A stretch of DNA of 64,000 nt, from positions 1-64,000 of the forward strand of contig NZ_LQPP01000033.1 of the NCBI RefSeq assembly GCF_002102345.1. Reading direction: 5' to 3'. The DNA is from Mycolicibacterium peregrinum (GTDB lineage Bacteria > Actinomycetota > Actinomycetes > Mycobacteriales > Mycobacteriaceae). Position numbers and translations under genes: made by a program. The notes beneath the pieces are model-generated. The model was not told the DNA's origin. It worked only from the letters and a program-made list of their open reading frames with translations, and ran no database searches. This document shows, piece by piece, positions 39,821-48,912 of the stretch (positions are counted from its first letter, which is position 1; each line of letters begins with the position of its first letter).

Positions 39821-39909
39821 CGACTGAGCTGAACCGACTCAGGTCTCCGAACTGGCGGGCGCGTGAGAAACTGGCGAAACATAATCGCCATAGGGGGAGA
39901 TAAACCAGG

Positions 39910-40575
39910 GTGCCGAAGAATTACGGGGTCAAGGAGAAGGACCAGGTTGTCACGCACATCATCAATTTGGTGATGACGGGCAAGCTGCGCTCCGGCGACC
40001 GCATCGACCGCAACGAGATCGTCCGTGACCTCGGGCTCAGCCGCGTTCCGATCCAGGAAGCAGTGGTTCAGCTCGAGCACGACGGAATTCTCTCGACGCG
40101 ATATCATCGCGGCGCATTCGTCTCCCGCTTCGACGAGGCCACTGTGGCCGAGCACCACGAGTTGTACGGAGTTCTCAACGGCATCGCCTCCGCCCGCTGC
40201 GCCACCAACCCGACTCCGCGCATCGTCGCGCATCTCGATGACACGTTGCGGATGATGCGTTCAGCAAAGGACACCAAGAGCTTCCAGGAGGCCTGCTGGG
40301 TGTTCCGCGACTCGATCAACGACGAGTACGCCGGACCACGTTTGCACGCCACCATCCGTGCCGGTAAGAGCTTCGCGCCCGCAGAGTTCTGGATCAGCTA
40401 CCCGAAGGCGAAGGCCGATTTTCTCGAAGGCTACGAGGAGGAGATGGCGGCGATCCAGGCCCGCGATCCCGAGAGAGCCCGCAAGGCCTGCACCGACCGC
40501 GCCGACCGGATGGCGCAGATCATGATCGGCGAACTGACCCGGCGCGGAGTGTTCGGCGACTTGCGGTCCCCTTGA
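39910..40575 (+). CDS. GntR-family (FadR-type) transcriptional regulator (Rv0043c homologue)
   Basis: The 221-aa GntR regulator has an N-terminal winged helix (VTHIINLVMTGKLRSGDRIDRNEIVRDLGLSRVPIQEAV) and an all-helical FCD ligand domain (about 80-215), where AEHHELYGVL marks its start. FCD domains often bind a metal and carboxylates. A GTG start at 39910 follows AGGGGGAGA. It is 45 nt upstream of the fused amino-acid-type ABC transporter and on the same strand, so it may control it, although in M. tuberculosis the regulator occurs without that transporter. Confidence 0.9.
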   Translation: MPKNYGVKEKDQVVTHIINLVMTGKLRSGDRIDRNEIVRDLGLSRVPIQEAVVQLEHDGILSTRYHRGAFVSRFDEATVAEHHELYGVLNGIASARCATNPTPRIVAHLDDTLRMMRSAKDTKSFQEACWVFRDSINDEYAGPRLHATIRAGKSFAPAEFWISYPKAKADFLEGYEEEMAAIQARDPERARKACTDRADRMAQIMIGELTRRGVFGDLRSP

Positions 40576-40620
40576 GCGGAATCACTCATCACGTGGCGCC
40601 CGCCCACTAGGTTGCAACAG

Positions 40621-42393
40621 ATGGACGCCAGACGATCGGCCGCGCTGCTGACCACGGTCCTGATGCTCTTCGGGCTGGTGTGTGCAGCGCCGGCCGGGGC
40701 AGACGTGGACCAATGCGCCCCACCCGGTGTCGACAGCGCGAGCGCACTGCCCACCAACCTTGCCGCCGCCGCCACCGGACCCGGCGCCGACAAGTACACG
40801 ACCGCCACCGCCATACCCCTGGACACGGTCCGGCCCGAGAACCTCGGCCTTGGCACGCCCGGCGTCCTCACCGTCGGCACGCTGTCGGACGCGCCGCCCA
40901 GCATCTGCATCAACTCGGCCGGACAGTTCACCGGTTTCGACAACGAGCTGCTGCGCGCCATCGCAGGCAAGCTCGGCCTTCGGGTCAACTTCGTCGGCAC
41001 CGACTTCTCCGGCCTGCTGGCCCAGACCGCCTCCCGCCGCTTCGACGTGGCGTCCAGCTCGATCACCACCACCGATGCCCGGCGGCGCACCGTCGGCTTC
41101 ACCAACGGCTATGACTTCGGCTACTTCTCGCTCGTCGTGCCGTCGGGCTCACCGATCAAGGGGTTCGGCCAGCTCGCCGCCGGGCAGCGCATCGGCGTGG
41201 TCCAGGGCACCGTGCAAGAGGCCTACGTCATCGACACCCTGCACCTGCAGCCGGTGAAGTTCCCCGACTACAACACCGTCTACGCCAGCCTCAAGACCCG
41301 CCAGATCGACGCCTGGGTCGCACCGTCACAACAGGCCTCGGGCACCGTACAGCCCGGCGACCCGGCACAGATCATCGAAAACACCTTCAGTCTGGACAAT
41401 TTCGTGGCGTGGGCGGTGGCCAAGGAGAACCAGCCGCTGATCGACGCGCTGAACTCCGGACTCGACGCCGTCATCGCCGACGGGACCTGGGCCGAGCTGT
41501 ACTCCGACTGGGTGCCACGGGCTCTGCCGCCCGGCTGGAAACCGGGCTCCAAGGCCGCCCCCGAACCCAAGCTCCCCGATTTCGCCGCGATCGCCGCCGC
41601 CAACGAGAAACCCGCTGCCGGGGGTCCGGCAGCACCCAAATCGACACTCGCACAGCTGGCGGACTCGTTCCTGGACTGGGATCTATACAAGCAGGCGATC
41701 CCCGACCTGCTGCGTACCGGCCTGCCCAACACGCTCATCCTGACCGTGTGCGCCAGCATCATCGGACTCGTACTCGGCATGGTCCTGGCGGTGGCGGGCA
41801 TCTCGCGGTCGCGCTGGCTGCGCTGGCCCGCCCGGGTGTACACCGACATCTTCCGCGGCCTGCCCGAAGTGGTGATCATCCTGTTGATCGGGTTGGGCAT
41901 CGGCCCGGTGGTCGGATCACTCACCGGCAACAGCCCCTACCCGCTGGGCATCGCGGCGCTCGGCCTCATGGCAGCGGCCTACGTCGGGGAGATCTTCCGC
42001 TCGGGCATCCAGAGCGTGGAGCCCGGACAGCTGGAAGCCTCACGCGCGCTGGGCTTCAGCTACGCCTCGTCGATGCGACTGGTCGTCGTTCCACAGGGCA
42101 TCCGGCGGGTGCTGCCGGCATTGATGAACCAGTTCATCTCGCTCCTGAAGGCCTCGTCGCTGGTGTACTTCCTCGGCCTGGTCGCCAGCCAGCGCGAACT
42201 GTTCCAGGTGGTCCGAGATCTCAACGCGCAGACCGGCAATCTGTCACCGCTGGTCGCGGCCGGGCTCTTCTACCTGCTGTTGACGATCCCGCTGACCCAT
42301 CTGGTGAACTTCGTCGACAACCGCCTGCGCAGAGGCCGGCCCCACGCCGAGGAAGATCCACTCCCCCCGGCGACCACCCAGGAGATGATCTGA
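40621..42393 (+). CDS. Fused substrate-binding protein/permease of a polar amino-acid ABC importer
   Basis: The 590-aa polypeptide joins two normally separate parts. Residues about 5-28 form a signal peptide (SAALLTTVLMLFGLVCAAPAGA). About 85-310 is a periplasmic type 3 binding domain (VLTVGTLSDAPPSICIN, GFDNELLRAIAGKLGL, GQRIGVVQGTVQEAYV). After a linker, about 362-580 is a HisM/GlnP-type permease (LRTGLPNTLILTVCASIIGLV, then the EAA loop in EASRALGFSYASSMRLVVVPQ). The binding domain is thus tethered to the channel. ATG 40621 is used; a TTG lies at 40612. It is coupled to the ATPase gene through TGATG. Ligand probably a polar or charged amino acid. Confidence 0.88.
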   Translation: MDARRSAALLTTVLMLFGLVCAAPAGADVDQCAPPGVDSASALPTNLAAAATGPGADKYTTATAIPLDTVRPENLGLGTPGVLTVGTLSDAPPSICINSAGQFTGFDNELLRAIAGKLGLRVNFVGTDFSGLLAQTASRRFDVASSSITTTDARRRTVGFTNGYDFGYFSLVVPSGSPIKGFGQLAAGQRIGVVQGTVQEAYVIDTLHLQPVKFPDYNTVYASLKTRQIDAWVAPSQQASGTVQPGDPAQIIENTFSLDNFVAWAVAKENQPLIDALNSGLDAVIADGTWAELYSDWVPRALPPGWKPGSKAAPEPKLPDFAAIAAANEKPAAGGPAAPKSTLAQLADSFLDWDLYKQAIPDLLRTGLPNTLILTVCASIIGLVLGMVLAVAGISRSRWLRWPARVYTDIFRGLPEVVIILLIGLGIGPVVGSLTGNSPYPLGIAALGLMAAAYVGEIFRSGIQSVEPGQLEASRALGFSYASSMRLVVVPQGIRRVLPALMNQFISLLKASSLVYFLGLVASQRELFQVVRDLNAQTGNLSPLVAAGLFYLLLTIPLTHLVNFVDNRLRRGRPHAEEDPLPPATTQEMI

Positions 42394-43130
42394 TGTCGGC
42401 ACCACAGCCGGTCGCGCTGGCCGCCAACGACATTCACCTGTCGTTCGGACCGAACGCGGTGCTACGCGGGGTGGACCTGGACGTGCCGGCCGGCACGACG
42501 ACAGCCATCATCGGCCCGTCCGGATCCGGAAAATCGACGCTGCTGCGCACCCTCAACCGCCTGTACGAACCCGACCGCGGTGACATCCTGCTCGACGGAC
42601 GCTCGGTGCTGACCGACAACCCCGATCAATTGCGCCAGCGCATCGGCATGGTCTTCCAGCAGTTCAACCTGTTCCCGCACAAGACCGTTCTCGACAACGT
42701 CACCCTCGGCCCGCGAAAGCTCAAGCGGCTCAGCCCCGAACATGCCCGCACCGTGGGGTTGGAGCAGCTGGATCGGGTTGGCCTGCGGCACAAGGCCGAT
42801 GTGCGTCCGGCCACCCTGTCGGGCGGCCAGCAGCAACGTGTCGCCATCGCACGCGCGCTCGCCATGGCTCCGCAGGTGATGTTCTTCGACGAGGCCACCT
42901 CTGCGCTGGACCCGGAGCTGGTCAAGGGGATTCTGGAGTTGATCGCCGAGCTGGCCGCCGAAGGAATGACCATCCTGGCGGTCACCCATGAGATGGGCTT
43001 CGCCCGTTCCACCGCCGACTCGGTGGTGTTCATGGATCACGGAAAGGTGGTCGAGTCGGGTACCCCCGACCAGATCTTCGAAGCGGCCGAGACAGATCGG
43101 CTGCGCCGCTTCCTGTCCCAGGTGCTGTGA
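42393..43130 (+). CDS. ABC transporter ATPase, polar amino-acid type
   Basis: The 245-aa ATPase of the GlnQ/HisP type has Walker A IIGPSGSGKSTLL, Q-loop VFQQFNLFPHKT, signature TLSGGQQQR, Walker B VMFFDEATSALD and the H-loop VTHEMGF. It powers the fused binding-protein/permease encoded immediately upstream; its ATG shares one base with that stop (TGATG). A longer frame from 41409 is only a shadow over the permease gene. With the fused subunit, two gene products make a complete importer. Confidence 0.95.
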   Translation: MSAPQPVALAANDIHLSFGPNAVLRGVDLDVPAGTTTAIIGPSGSGKSTLLRTLNRLYEPDRGDILLDGRSVLTDNPDQLRQRIGMVFQQFNLFPHKTVLDNVTLGPRKLKRLSPEHARTVGLEQLDRVGLRHKADVRPATLSGGQQQRVAIARALAMAPQVMFFDEATSALDPELVKGILELIAELAAEGMTILAVTHEMGFARSTADSVVFMDHGKVVESGTPDQIFEAAETDRLRRFLSQVL

Positions 43131-43170
43131 GTTTGCCGTGAAACCCCTTCATCAAACGGAACAAGCTGAC

Positions 43171-43193
43171 AACCTGGCAGCGTCAGACAGGTT
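43171..43193. promoter_or_regulatory. Candidate MarR operator/leaderless promoter
   Basis: An inverted repeat, AACCTG at 43171-43176 and CAGGTT at 43188-43193, ends where a -10-like TAGACT (43193-43198) begins. That spacing would start transcription near the ATG at 43207, giving a leaderless or nearly leaderless message. Autorepression by the MarR protein is inferred. Confidence 0.45.
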
Positions 43194-43206
43194 AGACTAG
43201 CGAATT

Positions 43207-43689
43207 ATGGGAGAGCCCGAACCGCAGGTCACTGAGCTGGCCGGAGAGCTGCAACGCGTACTCTCCAAGGTTTTCTCTGTGCTGCGCCGCGGCGACACCA
43301 ACAAGGGCACCGCCGGGGAGCTCACGCTTGCCCAGCTCTCGATCCTGCTCACCCTGCTCGACCAGGGCCCGATCCGGATGACCGAACTGGCTGCCCGTGA
43401 GCGCGTGCGCACCCCCACCACGACCGTGGCGATCCGCCGGCTCGAGAAGCTCGGGTTGGTCAAGCGCTCCCGCGACCCCTCCGACCTGCGCGCCGTCCTC
43501 GTCGAGGTCACCCCTCGCGGCCTCGTGCAGCACCGCGAATCGCTGGCCGCCCGGCGAGCCGATCTGGCCGCCCGGTTGGCCAACCTGAGCTCCGACGATC
43601 TCGCCACGCTGGCTACCGCACTGGCCCCGCTCGAGCGGTTGGCCGGCCAGAACGACCAGGCCGCCGCCGCCCACGCCAAGTCCGAGTAA
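43207..43689 (+). CDS. MarR-family transcriptional regulator (Rv0042c homologue)
   Basis: The 160-aa protein has MarR layout: helical dimerisation ends and a central winged helix (LAQLSILLTLLDQGPIRMTELAARERV, TTTVAIRRLEKLGLVKRSRDPSDLRAVLVEVTP cut by the wing). No DNA-binding residue looks disrupted. The ATG at 43207 has no strong Shine-Dalgarno, but a -10-like element ends 8 nt upstream, suggesting leaderless translation. It is convergent with the glucosylglycerate hydrolase gene, 5 nt apart. Effector unknown. Confidence 0.92.
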   Translation: MGEPEPQVTELAGELQRVLSKVFSVLRRGDTNKGTAGELTLAQLSILLTLLDQGPIRMTELAARERVRTPTTTVAIRRLEKLGLVKRSRDPSDLRAVLVEVTPRGLVQHRESLAARRADLAARLANLSSDDLATLATALAPLERLAGQNDQAAAAHAKSE

Positions 43690-43694
43690 CCGGG

Positions 43695-45035
43695 CTAGCC
43701 CAGCCAGTCCAGCACCGCAGCCGCGGTCCACGACTGCTGCATGCTGCCCAGCGGTTCCCCGGTGAACGGCTCGTAGTACTCGGCGAAAGTCCCGTCGCTG
43801 GCCTGACGCAACCCTTCCCGGCGCAGCGTCGTGGCCCGCTCGGCCCAACCGCGCCGCGCGAAGCACCACGAGAACAGCCACGTCATCACCGGCCACACCG
43901 GGCCGCGCCAGTACTCGCGCGACCGGAAATCCCGCGACACCGGCGACGTCGACGGGATGAGCGCGTACTTCAGATCCGGATGCCCGCAGAACCGCGGGCC
44001 TTCCAGCAGTCGCAACAGGGCGCGTTCGCGGTCGTGCGGCAGCCCGCCACACAGCAGCGGGGCGAACTGCGCCACGGTCTCGGTCGCCACCCATCTCTTC
44101 GCCCGGACGTCGTAATCCCTTGCCGCACCGCTTCGTTCGTCGGCGGTCTCGACGACGCCGACCCGGAAACGTTCGGCCCACGAGTAGAGATCGCGGACAT
44201 CGGCGTTCGGGCGTTTGTAGTCCTCCCCGATCTCGGCGAGCACCTGGCAGGCGACCGAGAAGATCGCCGAGACGAACACGTCCTCGACCGCGAAGCTCAT
44301 CACCTTCGGAAGCAGATCATCGTCGTAGCGAACGGATTTCATCTCCTCGAGCAGCCACAGGTACCGGTCGTACTCGAGGTCGCTCGGTCGCTGGGTGGCG
44401 TCGGTGATGATCGCGTTGTCCTCACGCTGGTACTCCGGCACGGTGCCGGGAACCACGTTGGCGTAGGCGCTGTCCCAGCGCGGCGAGTTGTCCATGCCGG
44501 ACTCCCACCCGTGGTACAGCGTGATGCGGCCGTGGCCGTCCTGATCCCGTGACTCGGCCAGCCAGCGGTGCCACCGCACCAGATCGGCCCACCGCCGGTC
44601 GAGGAAGGTCTCCGCCACCGCCCGCGTGGACCGGCCCCGGCTGCGGGCGTGGTCGAGGATGCGCTGCACGGCGATCGCATGGACGGGCGGCTGTGTGATG
44701 CCCGAGGTGTGCCGGACCCGCGGCGCGTTGGCGGCCAGCGCCGAGGTGGCCCACCGGGCCGGACCCGGAAAGTAGCCGTCGACGCCGTTGGCGAACACGA
44801 TGTGGGGAATCATCCCGTTGCGCCACTGCGCCGAGAGCAGGGTGTCGAGCTCCACCACGGCCCGCTCCACACTCAGCGGGGCCAGGCCGATCGCCACGAA
44901 CGCCGCATCCCAGCTCCACATGTGCGGATACAGCAACGGTGCGGCAGTGGTCATCACACCCAGGTCGTTGCCGCGCAGCAGGTAGGCGGCGCGCGCGGCG
45001 AGCTGGGTGGGAGCGAAGCTGGGATCCGGTGGCAT
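43695..45035 (-). CDS. ggh: Glucosylglycerate hydrolase, GH63
   Basis: The 446-aa enzyme should hydrolyse glucosylglycerate (also mannosylglycerate) to sugar and glycerate in the cytosol. It closely resembles the enzyme characterised from Mycolicibacterium hassiacum. With the start at ATG 45035, the catalytic acids fall at D182 (SGMDNSPRWD) and E419 (FAEYYEPF), the positions reported for that enzyme, and total length agrees. Other marks are YPHMWSWDAAFVAIG, WRNGMIPHIVFA and REYWRGPVWPVMTW. A second ATG at 45044 is possible, and the frame to 45125 is too long. Rapid growers accumulate glucosylglycerate under nitrogen limitation and consume it on recovery, so this gene probably serves that recycling. 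It is divergent from an SDR gene. Confidence 0.92.
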   Translation of the reverse strand: MPPDPSFAPTQLAARAAYLLRGNDLGVMTTAAPLLYPHMWSWDAAFVAIGLAPLSVERAVVELDTLLSAQWRNGMIPHIVFANGVDGYFPGPARWATSALAANAPRVRHTSGITQPPVHAIAVQRILDHARSRGRSTRAVAETFLDRRWADLVRWHRWLAESRDQDGHGRITLYHGWESGMDNSPRWDSAYANVVPGTVPEYQREDNAIITDATQRPSDLEYDRYLWLLEEMKSVRYDDDLLPKVMSFAVEDVFVSAIFSVACQVLAEIGEDYKRPNADVRDLYSWAERFRVGVVETADERSGAARDYDVRAKRWVATETVAQFAPLLCGGLPHDRERALLRLLEGPRFCGHPDLKYALIPSTSPVSRDFRSREYWRGPVWPVMTWLFSWCFARRGWAERATTLRREGLRQASDGTFAEYYEPFTGEPLGSMQQSWTAAAVLDWLG

Positions 45036-45112
45036 CCCTACCATGATGCGACGCCGCGCCCCGGTCCGCAGGTCGGCCCCGTCGCATTCGGCATCACAGT
45101 AACGTTGCAGTC

Positions 45113-45787
45113 GTGCCGACTGCATTGATCACCGGAGCCTCTGGCGGCATCGGCTCGGCCATCGCCGCCGCCCTTGCTCCCACCCACACACTGCTGCTGG
45201 CCGGTCGCCCGTCGCGCCGCCTCGACGCGCTCGCCGAACAGCTCGGCGCGCCGACCTGGCCCCTGGACCTGACCGACGCGGACTCGATCGAATCGGCCAC
45301 CGAGGTGCTCGCCGAACTCGATGTACTGGTTCACAACGCCGGCGTCCTCTACCCCGGCCGGGTTTCCGAGTCGATCGCCGAGCAGTGGCGGGCGTCGTTC
45401 GAGGTGAACGTCACCGGTGCAGTCGCCCTCACCCTGGCGCTGCTGCCCGCCCTGCGCGCTGCCGGCGGGCACGTGGTGTTCATCAACTCCGGTGCCGGAC
45501 AAAAGGTTTCGCCCGGTATGGCGTCGTATTCGGCGAGCAAGTTCGCGCTGCGGGCATTCGCCGACTCACTGCGCGCGGACGAACCGTCACTGCGGGTCAC
45601 CTCGATCTTCCCCGGGCGCACCGACACCGAGATGCAGCGCGATCTGGTGGCCTACGAAAGCGATGGCGTCGGTGAGTACGACGCCACGAAGTTCCTCAAA
45701 CCCGAGACCGTGGCCGGACTGGTGGCGACCGCCGTCACCACCCCGCCCGACGGCCGCGTCCACGAAATCGTGGTGCGCCCCGGGTGA
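45113..45787 (+). CDS. Short-chain dehydrogenase/reductase
   Basis: The 224-aa classical SDR has the cofactor loop TGASGGIG near the start, NAG in LVHNAGVLYPG, Ser in FINSGAG and the YSASK catalytic Tyr/Lys pair. An Arg after the second strand (AGRPSRRL) favours NADP(H). The substrate cannot be read. It starts at GTG 45113, 77 nt from the divergent glucosylglycerate hydrolase gene, and ends in a strong shared hairpin before convergent leuS. Confidence 0.9.
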   Translation: MPTALITGASGGIGSAIAAALAPTHTLLLAGRPSRRLDALAEQLGAPTWPLDLTDADSIESATEVLAELDVLVHNAGVLYPGRVSESIAEQWRASFEVNVTGAVALTLALLPALRAAGGHVVFINSGAGQKVSPGMASYSASKFALRAFADSLRADEPSLRVTSIFPGRTDTEMQRDLVAYESDGVGEYDATKFLKPETVAGLVATAVTTPPDGRVHEIVVRPG

Positions 45788-45791
45788 TTCG

Positions 45792-45828
45792 GGTGCGTCC
45801 GGTAACGGTCAGCGTTACCAGACGCACC
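45792..45828. terminator. Bidirectional hairpin between the SDR gene and leuS
   Basis: Two 16-nt arms, 45792-45807 and 45813-45828, pair with one mismatch around the loop GTCAG. It lies between convergent stops (45787 and 45838), so it probably terminates both transcripts. Confidence 0.8.
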
Positions 45829-45837
45829 GAAATCGCA

Positions 45838-48702
45838 CTAGACGACGAGGTTGACCAGCCGGCCCGGCACCACGATCACCTTCTTGGGTGTGGCGCCGTC
45901 CAGGAACGCCTGCACCTTCTCGTCGGCCAGCGCCGCCGCCTGGATGGCCGAGGCTTCGGCATCGGCAGCGACCGTGATCTTGCCGCGGACCTTGCCGTTG
46001 ACCTGAACCGGGAACTCGATGGTGTCGTCCACCAGGTACTGCGGATCGGCCACCGGAAACGGACCATGCGCCAGTGAGGTGTCGTGGCCCAACCGCTTCC
46101 ACAACTCCTCGGCCAGGTGCGGCGCCAGCGGGGCCACCATGAGCACCAGCGGTTCGATCGCGGCGCGAGCCGAGACGCCCTCCTTGGTGAGGTGGTTGGT
46201 GTACTCGATCAGCTTGGCCGCGGCCGTGTTGTTGCGCAGCGCCGCATAGTCTTCGGTCACGCCGGCGATGGTGCGGTGCAGGATCTTGAGCGTGTCGGTG
46301 TCGAGTGCCTCGTGCTCGTTGACGTCGATCTCTCCGGTTTCTTCGGAGACCACCACACGCCACACCCGCTGCAGGAAGCGGTGCGCGCCGACGACGTCCT
46401 TGGTCGCCCACGGCCGCGACGCCTCCAGCGGGCCCATCGACATCTCGTAGACCCGAAGCGTGTCCGCGCCGTACTCGTCGCAGATCTCGTCGGGTGAGAC
46501 CGAGTTCTTCAGGCTCTTGCCGATCTTGCCGAACTCCTGATTGACCTGGACCTCACCGTCCGGGCCCGGCCAGAAGAACTTCCCTTCGCGCTCAACGACT
46601 TCGGCCGCAGGCACATAGCTGCCCCTGGCATCGGTATAGGCGAAGGCCTGGATGTAGCCCTGGTTCACCAGGCGGCGATAAGGCTCCTTCGAACTGACGA
46701 AGCCGAGGTCGAACAGCACCTTGTGCCAGAACCGCGAGTACAGCAGGTGTAACACCGCATGCTCGACGCCGCCGACGTACAGGTCCACACCGCCCGGATC
46801 GTTCGGACCATGCTCGGCCGGACGCGGGCCCATCCAGTAGGCCTCGTTCTCCTTGGCGCACAGCTTTTCCGAGTTCTGCGGGTCGGTGTAGCGCAGCTCG
46901 TACCAGGAGCTGCCCGCCCACTGCGGCATCACGTTGGTGTCGCGGGTGTAGGTCTGCAGCCCGTCGCCGAGATCCAACTCGACGTGTACCCACTCGGTGG
47001 CCTTGCCCAGCGGCGGCGACGGTTCACTGTCGGCGTCGTCGGGGTCGAACGAGACCGGGGCATAGTCCGGGATGTCCGGAAGTTCCACCGGCAGAGCCGA
47101 TTCCGGCAGCGGATGGGCGCGGCCGTCGGCGTCGTACACGATCGGGAACGGCTCACCCCAGTACCGCTGCCTGGCGAACAGCCAGTCCCGCAGCTTGTAC
47201 TCGATACGGGCCCGGCCGCGACCGTCGGCCTCCAGGTGCTCGATGACGGCCTGCTTGGCCTCGGCCACCGACAGCCCGTCGAGATAGTCGGAGTTGACCA
47301 TGGTGCCGTCGCCGTTGTAGGCCGCCTCGGTGATGTCACCGCCGGAGACCACCTCGATGATGGGCAGGCCGAACTCGGTGGCGAAGTCCCAGTCACGCTG
47401 GTCGCCGCCGGGCACCGCCATGATGGCGCCGGTGCCGTATCCGGCCAGCACATAATCGGCGATGAACACCGGAACCCGTTGCCCGTTCACCGGATTGGTG
47501 GCGTACGCACCCAGGAACACGCCGGTCTTGGTCTTGTTCTCCTGGCGCTCCAGATCCGACTTGGCCGCGATCCCGGCGCGGTAGGCGGCGACGGCCTCCG
47601 CGGGCGTCGCCGCGCCGAAGGTCCACCGCGAATCGGTGCCCTCGGGCCAGGCGTCGGCGGTCAGCCCATCCACCAGATCGTGCTCGGGAGCCAGCACCAG
47701 ATAGGTCGCGCCGAACAGGGTGTCCGGGCGAGTGGTGAAGACCTCGACATCGCCTGCCACGGTGCCGAACTCCACCGAAGCTCCGGTGGAGCGGCCGATC
47801 CAGTTGCGCTGCATGGCCTTGACCTTGTCCGGCCAGTCCAGCAGCTCCAGGTCGTCGAGCAACCGGTCCGAATAGGCGGTGATGCGCATCATCCACTGCC
47901 GCAAGCGCTTCCGGAACACCGGGAAATTACCGCGATCGCTACGGCCGTCGGCGGTGACTTCCTCGTTGGCCAGTACCGTGCCCAGGCCCGGGCACCAGTT
48001 CACCATCGAATCGGCGTGGTACACCAGCCGGAACTCGTCCACCACATCAGCGCGCTCGGCTGCCGACAGCTCCGCCCAGACCCGGCCGTCGTCGAGAGTT
48101 CGCGACCCGGACTCGAATTCGGCCACCAGCTCGGTGATGGGCCGAGCCTTCGCGGCCGCCGTGTCGAACCAGGCGTTGTAAATCTGCAGGAAGATCCACT
48201 GCGTCCACTTGTAGAAGTCGACGTCGGTGGTTGCGAAGCTGCGGCGCGAATCGTGGCCAAGACCCAGCCGGCCCAACTGGCGGCGGAAGTTGACGATGTT
48301 GGCGTCGGTGCGGGTGCGCGGGTGGGTCCCGGTCTGCACGGCGTACTGCTCGGCAGGCAGACCGAACGCGTCGAAGCCCAGTGCATGGAGCACGTTGTGC
48401 CCGGTCATCCGGTAGTACCGGGCGTAGACGTCGGTGGCGATGTAACCCAACGGGTGCCCGACGTGCAGGCCGTCACCGGACGGGTACGGGAACATGTCCT
48501 GGACGAACATCTTGTCGGCGGGCACCGGCGAGCCGTCCGCCGGCGCCAGCGAGCCCACCGGATTGGCCACATTGAAGGTCCCGAGCTCGGCCCAGGTGTG
48601 CTGCCAGGACTGCTCGATCTGACCCGCCAGCTCCGCGGTGTAGCGGTGCTGCGGGGTGTCCTCTGACTGCCCTGACTGGGCGGCGGCGGCGGGTTCGATC
48701 AC
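45838..48702 (-). CDS. leuS: Leucyl-tRNA synthetase
   Basis: The 954-aa class Ia synthetase charges tRNA-Leu. The HIGH-like motif is HVGH in PYPSGDGLHVGHPLGY, and the KMSKS-like loop is KIGKS (FGKIGKSLKN). The editing (CP1) domain is present (about 245-470), including the threonine-rich stretch EVFTTRPDTLFGATY. The C-terminal anticodon-binding region ends GRLVNLVV. Length and sequence are typical for mycobacteria. The ATG at 48702 is used. It is monocistronic, with the convergent SDR gene below and a divergent antigen gene upstream. Confidence 0.98.
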   Translation of the reverse strand: MIEPAAAAQSGQSEDTPQHRYTAELAGQIEQSWQHTWAELGTFNVANPVGSLAPADGSPVPADKMFVQDMFPYPSGDGLHVGHPLGYIATDVYARYYRMTGHNVLHALGFDAFGLPAEQYAVQTGTHPRTRTDANIVNFRRQLGRLGLGHDSRRSFATTDVDFYKWTQWIFLQIYNAWFDTAAAKARPITELVAEFESGSRTLDDGRVWAELSAAERADVVDEFRLVYHADSMVNWCPGLGTVLANEEVTADGRSDRGNFPVFRKRLRQWMMRITAYSDRLLDDLELLDWPDKVKAMQRNWIGRSTGASVEFGTVAGDVEVFTTRPDTLFGATYLVLAPEHDLVDGLTADAWPEGTDSRWTFGAATPAEAVAAYRAGIAAKSDLERQENKTKTGVFLGAYATNPVNGQRVPVFIADYVLAGYGTGAIMAVPGGDQRDWDFATEFGLPIIEVVSGGDITEAAYNGDGTMVNSDYLDGLSVAEAKQAVIEHLEADGRGRARIEYKLRDWLFARQRYWGEPFPIVYDADGRAHPLPESALPVELPDIPDYAPVSFDPDDADSEPSPPLGKATEWVHVELDLGDGLQTYTRDTNVMPQWAGSSWYELRYTDPQNSEKLCAKENEAYWMGPRPAEHGPNDPGGVDLYVGGVEHAVLHLLYSRFWHKVLFDLGFVSSKEPYRRLVNQGYIQAFAYTDARGSYVPAAEVVEREGKFFWPGPDGEVQVNQEFGKIGKSLKNSVSPDEICDEYGADTLRVYEMSMGPLEASRPWATKDVVGAHRFLQRVWRVVVSEETGEIDVNEHEALDTDTLKILHRTIAGVTEDYAALRNNTAAAKLIEYTNHLTKEGVSARAAIEPLVLMVAPLAPHLAEELWKRLGHDTSLAHGPFPVADPQYLVDDTIEFPVQVNGKVRGKITVAADAEASAIQAAALADEKVQAFLDGATPKKVIVVPGRLVNLVV

Positions 48703-48912
48703 GCCGTTCAGGGTATAAGGCCACGGTTTGAGCAGCTCACCGCCCGTCTTTCGATGACGCAGGCCACAGGTTGGTATCGGTTTCGTCGCGGCTCTGTCAG
48801 GGGTTGATTCCAGGTCGATTGAGTTGCTGGTGGCGGGCAGTCATCCCTGGATAGTCTCGGCGCTCAGTGGAGAGGTCCCAGGTGGGACACGGTTTGCGGG
48901 AGGAATCAAGCG

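Noticed and set aside
46759..48666. 635-codon plus-strand frame opposite leuS
   Set aside because: Antisense of leuS with no recognisable domain.
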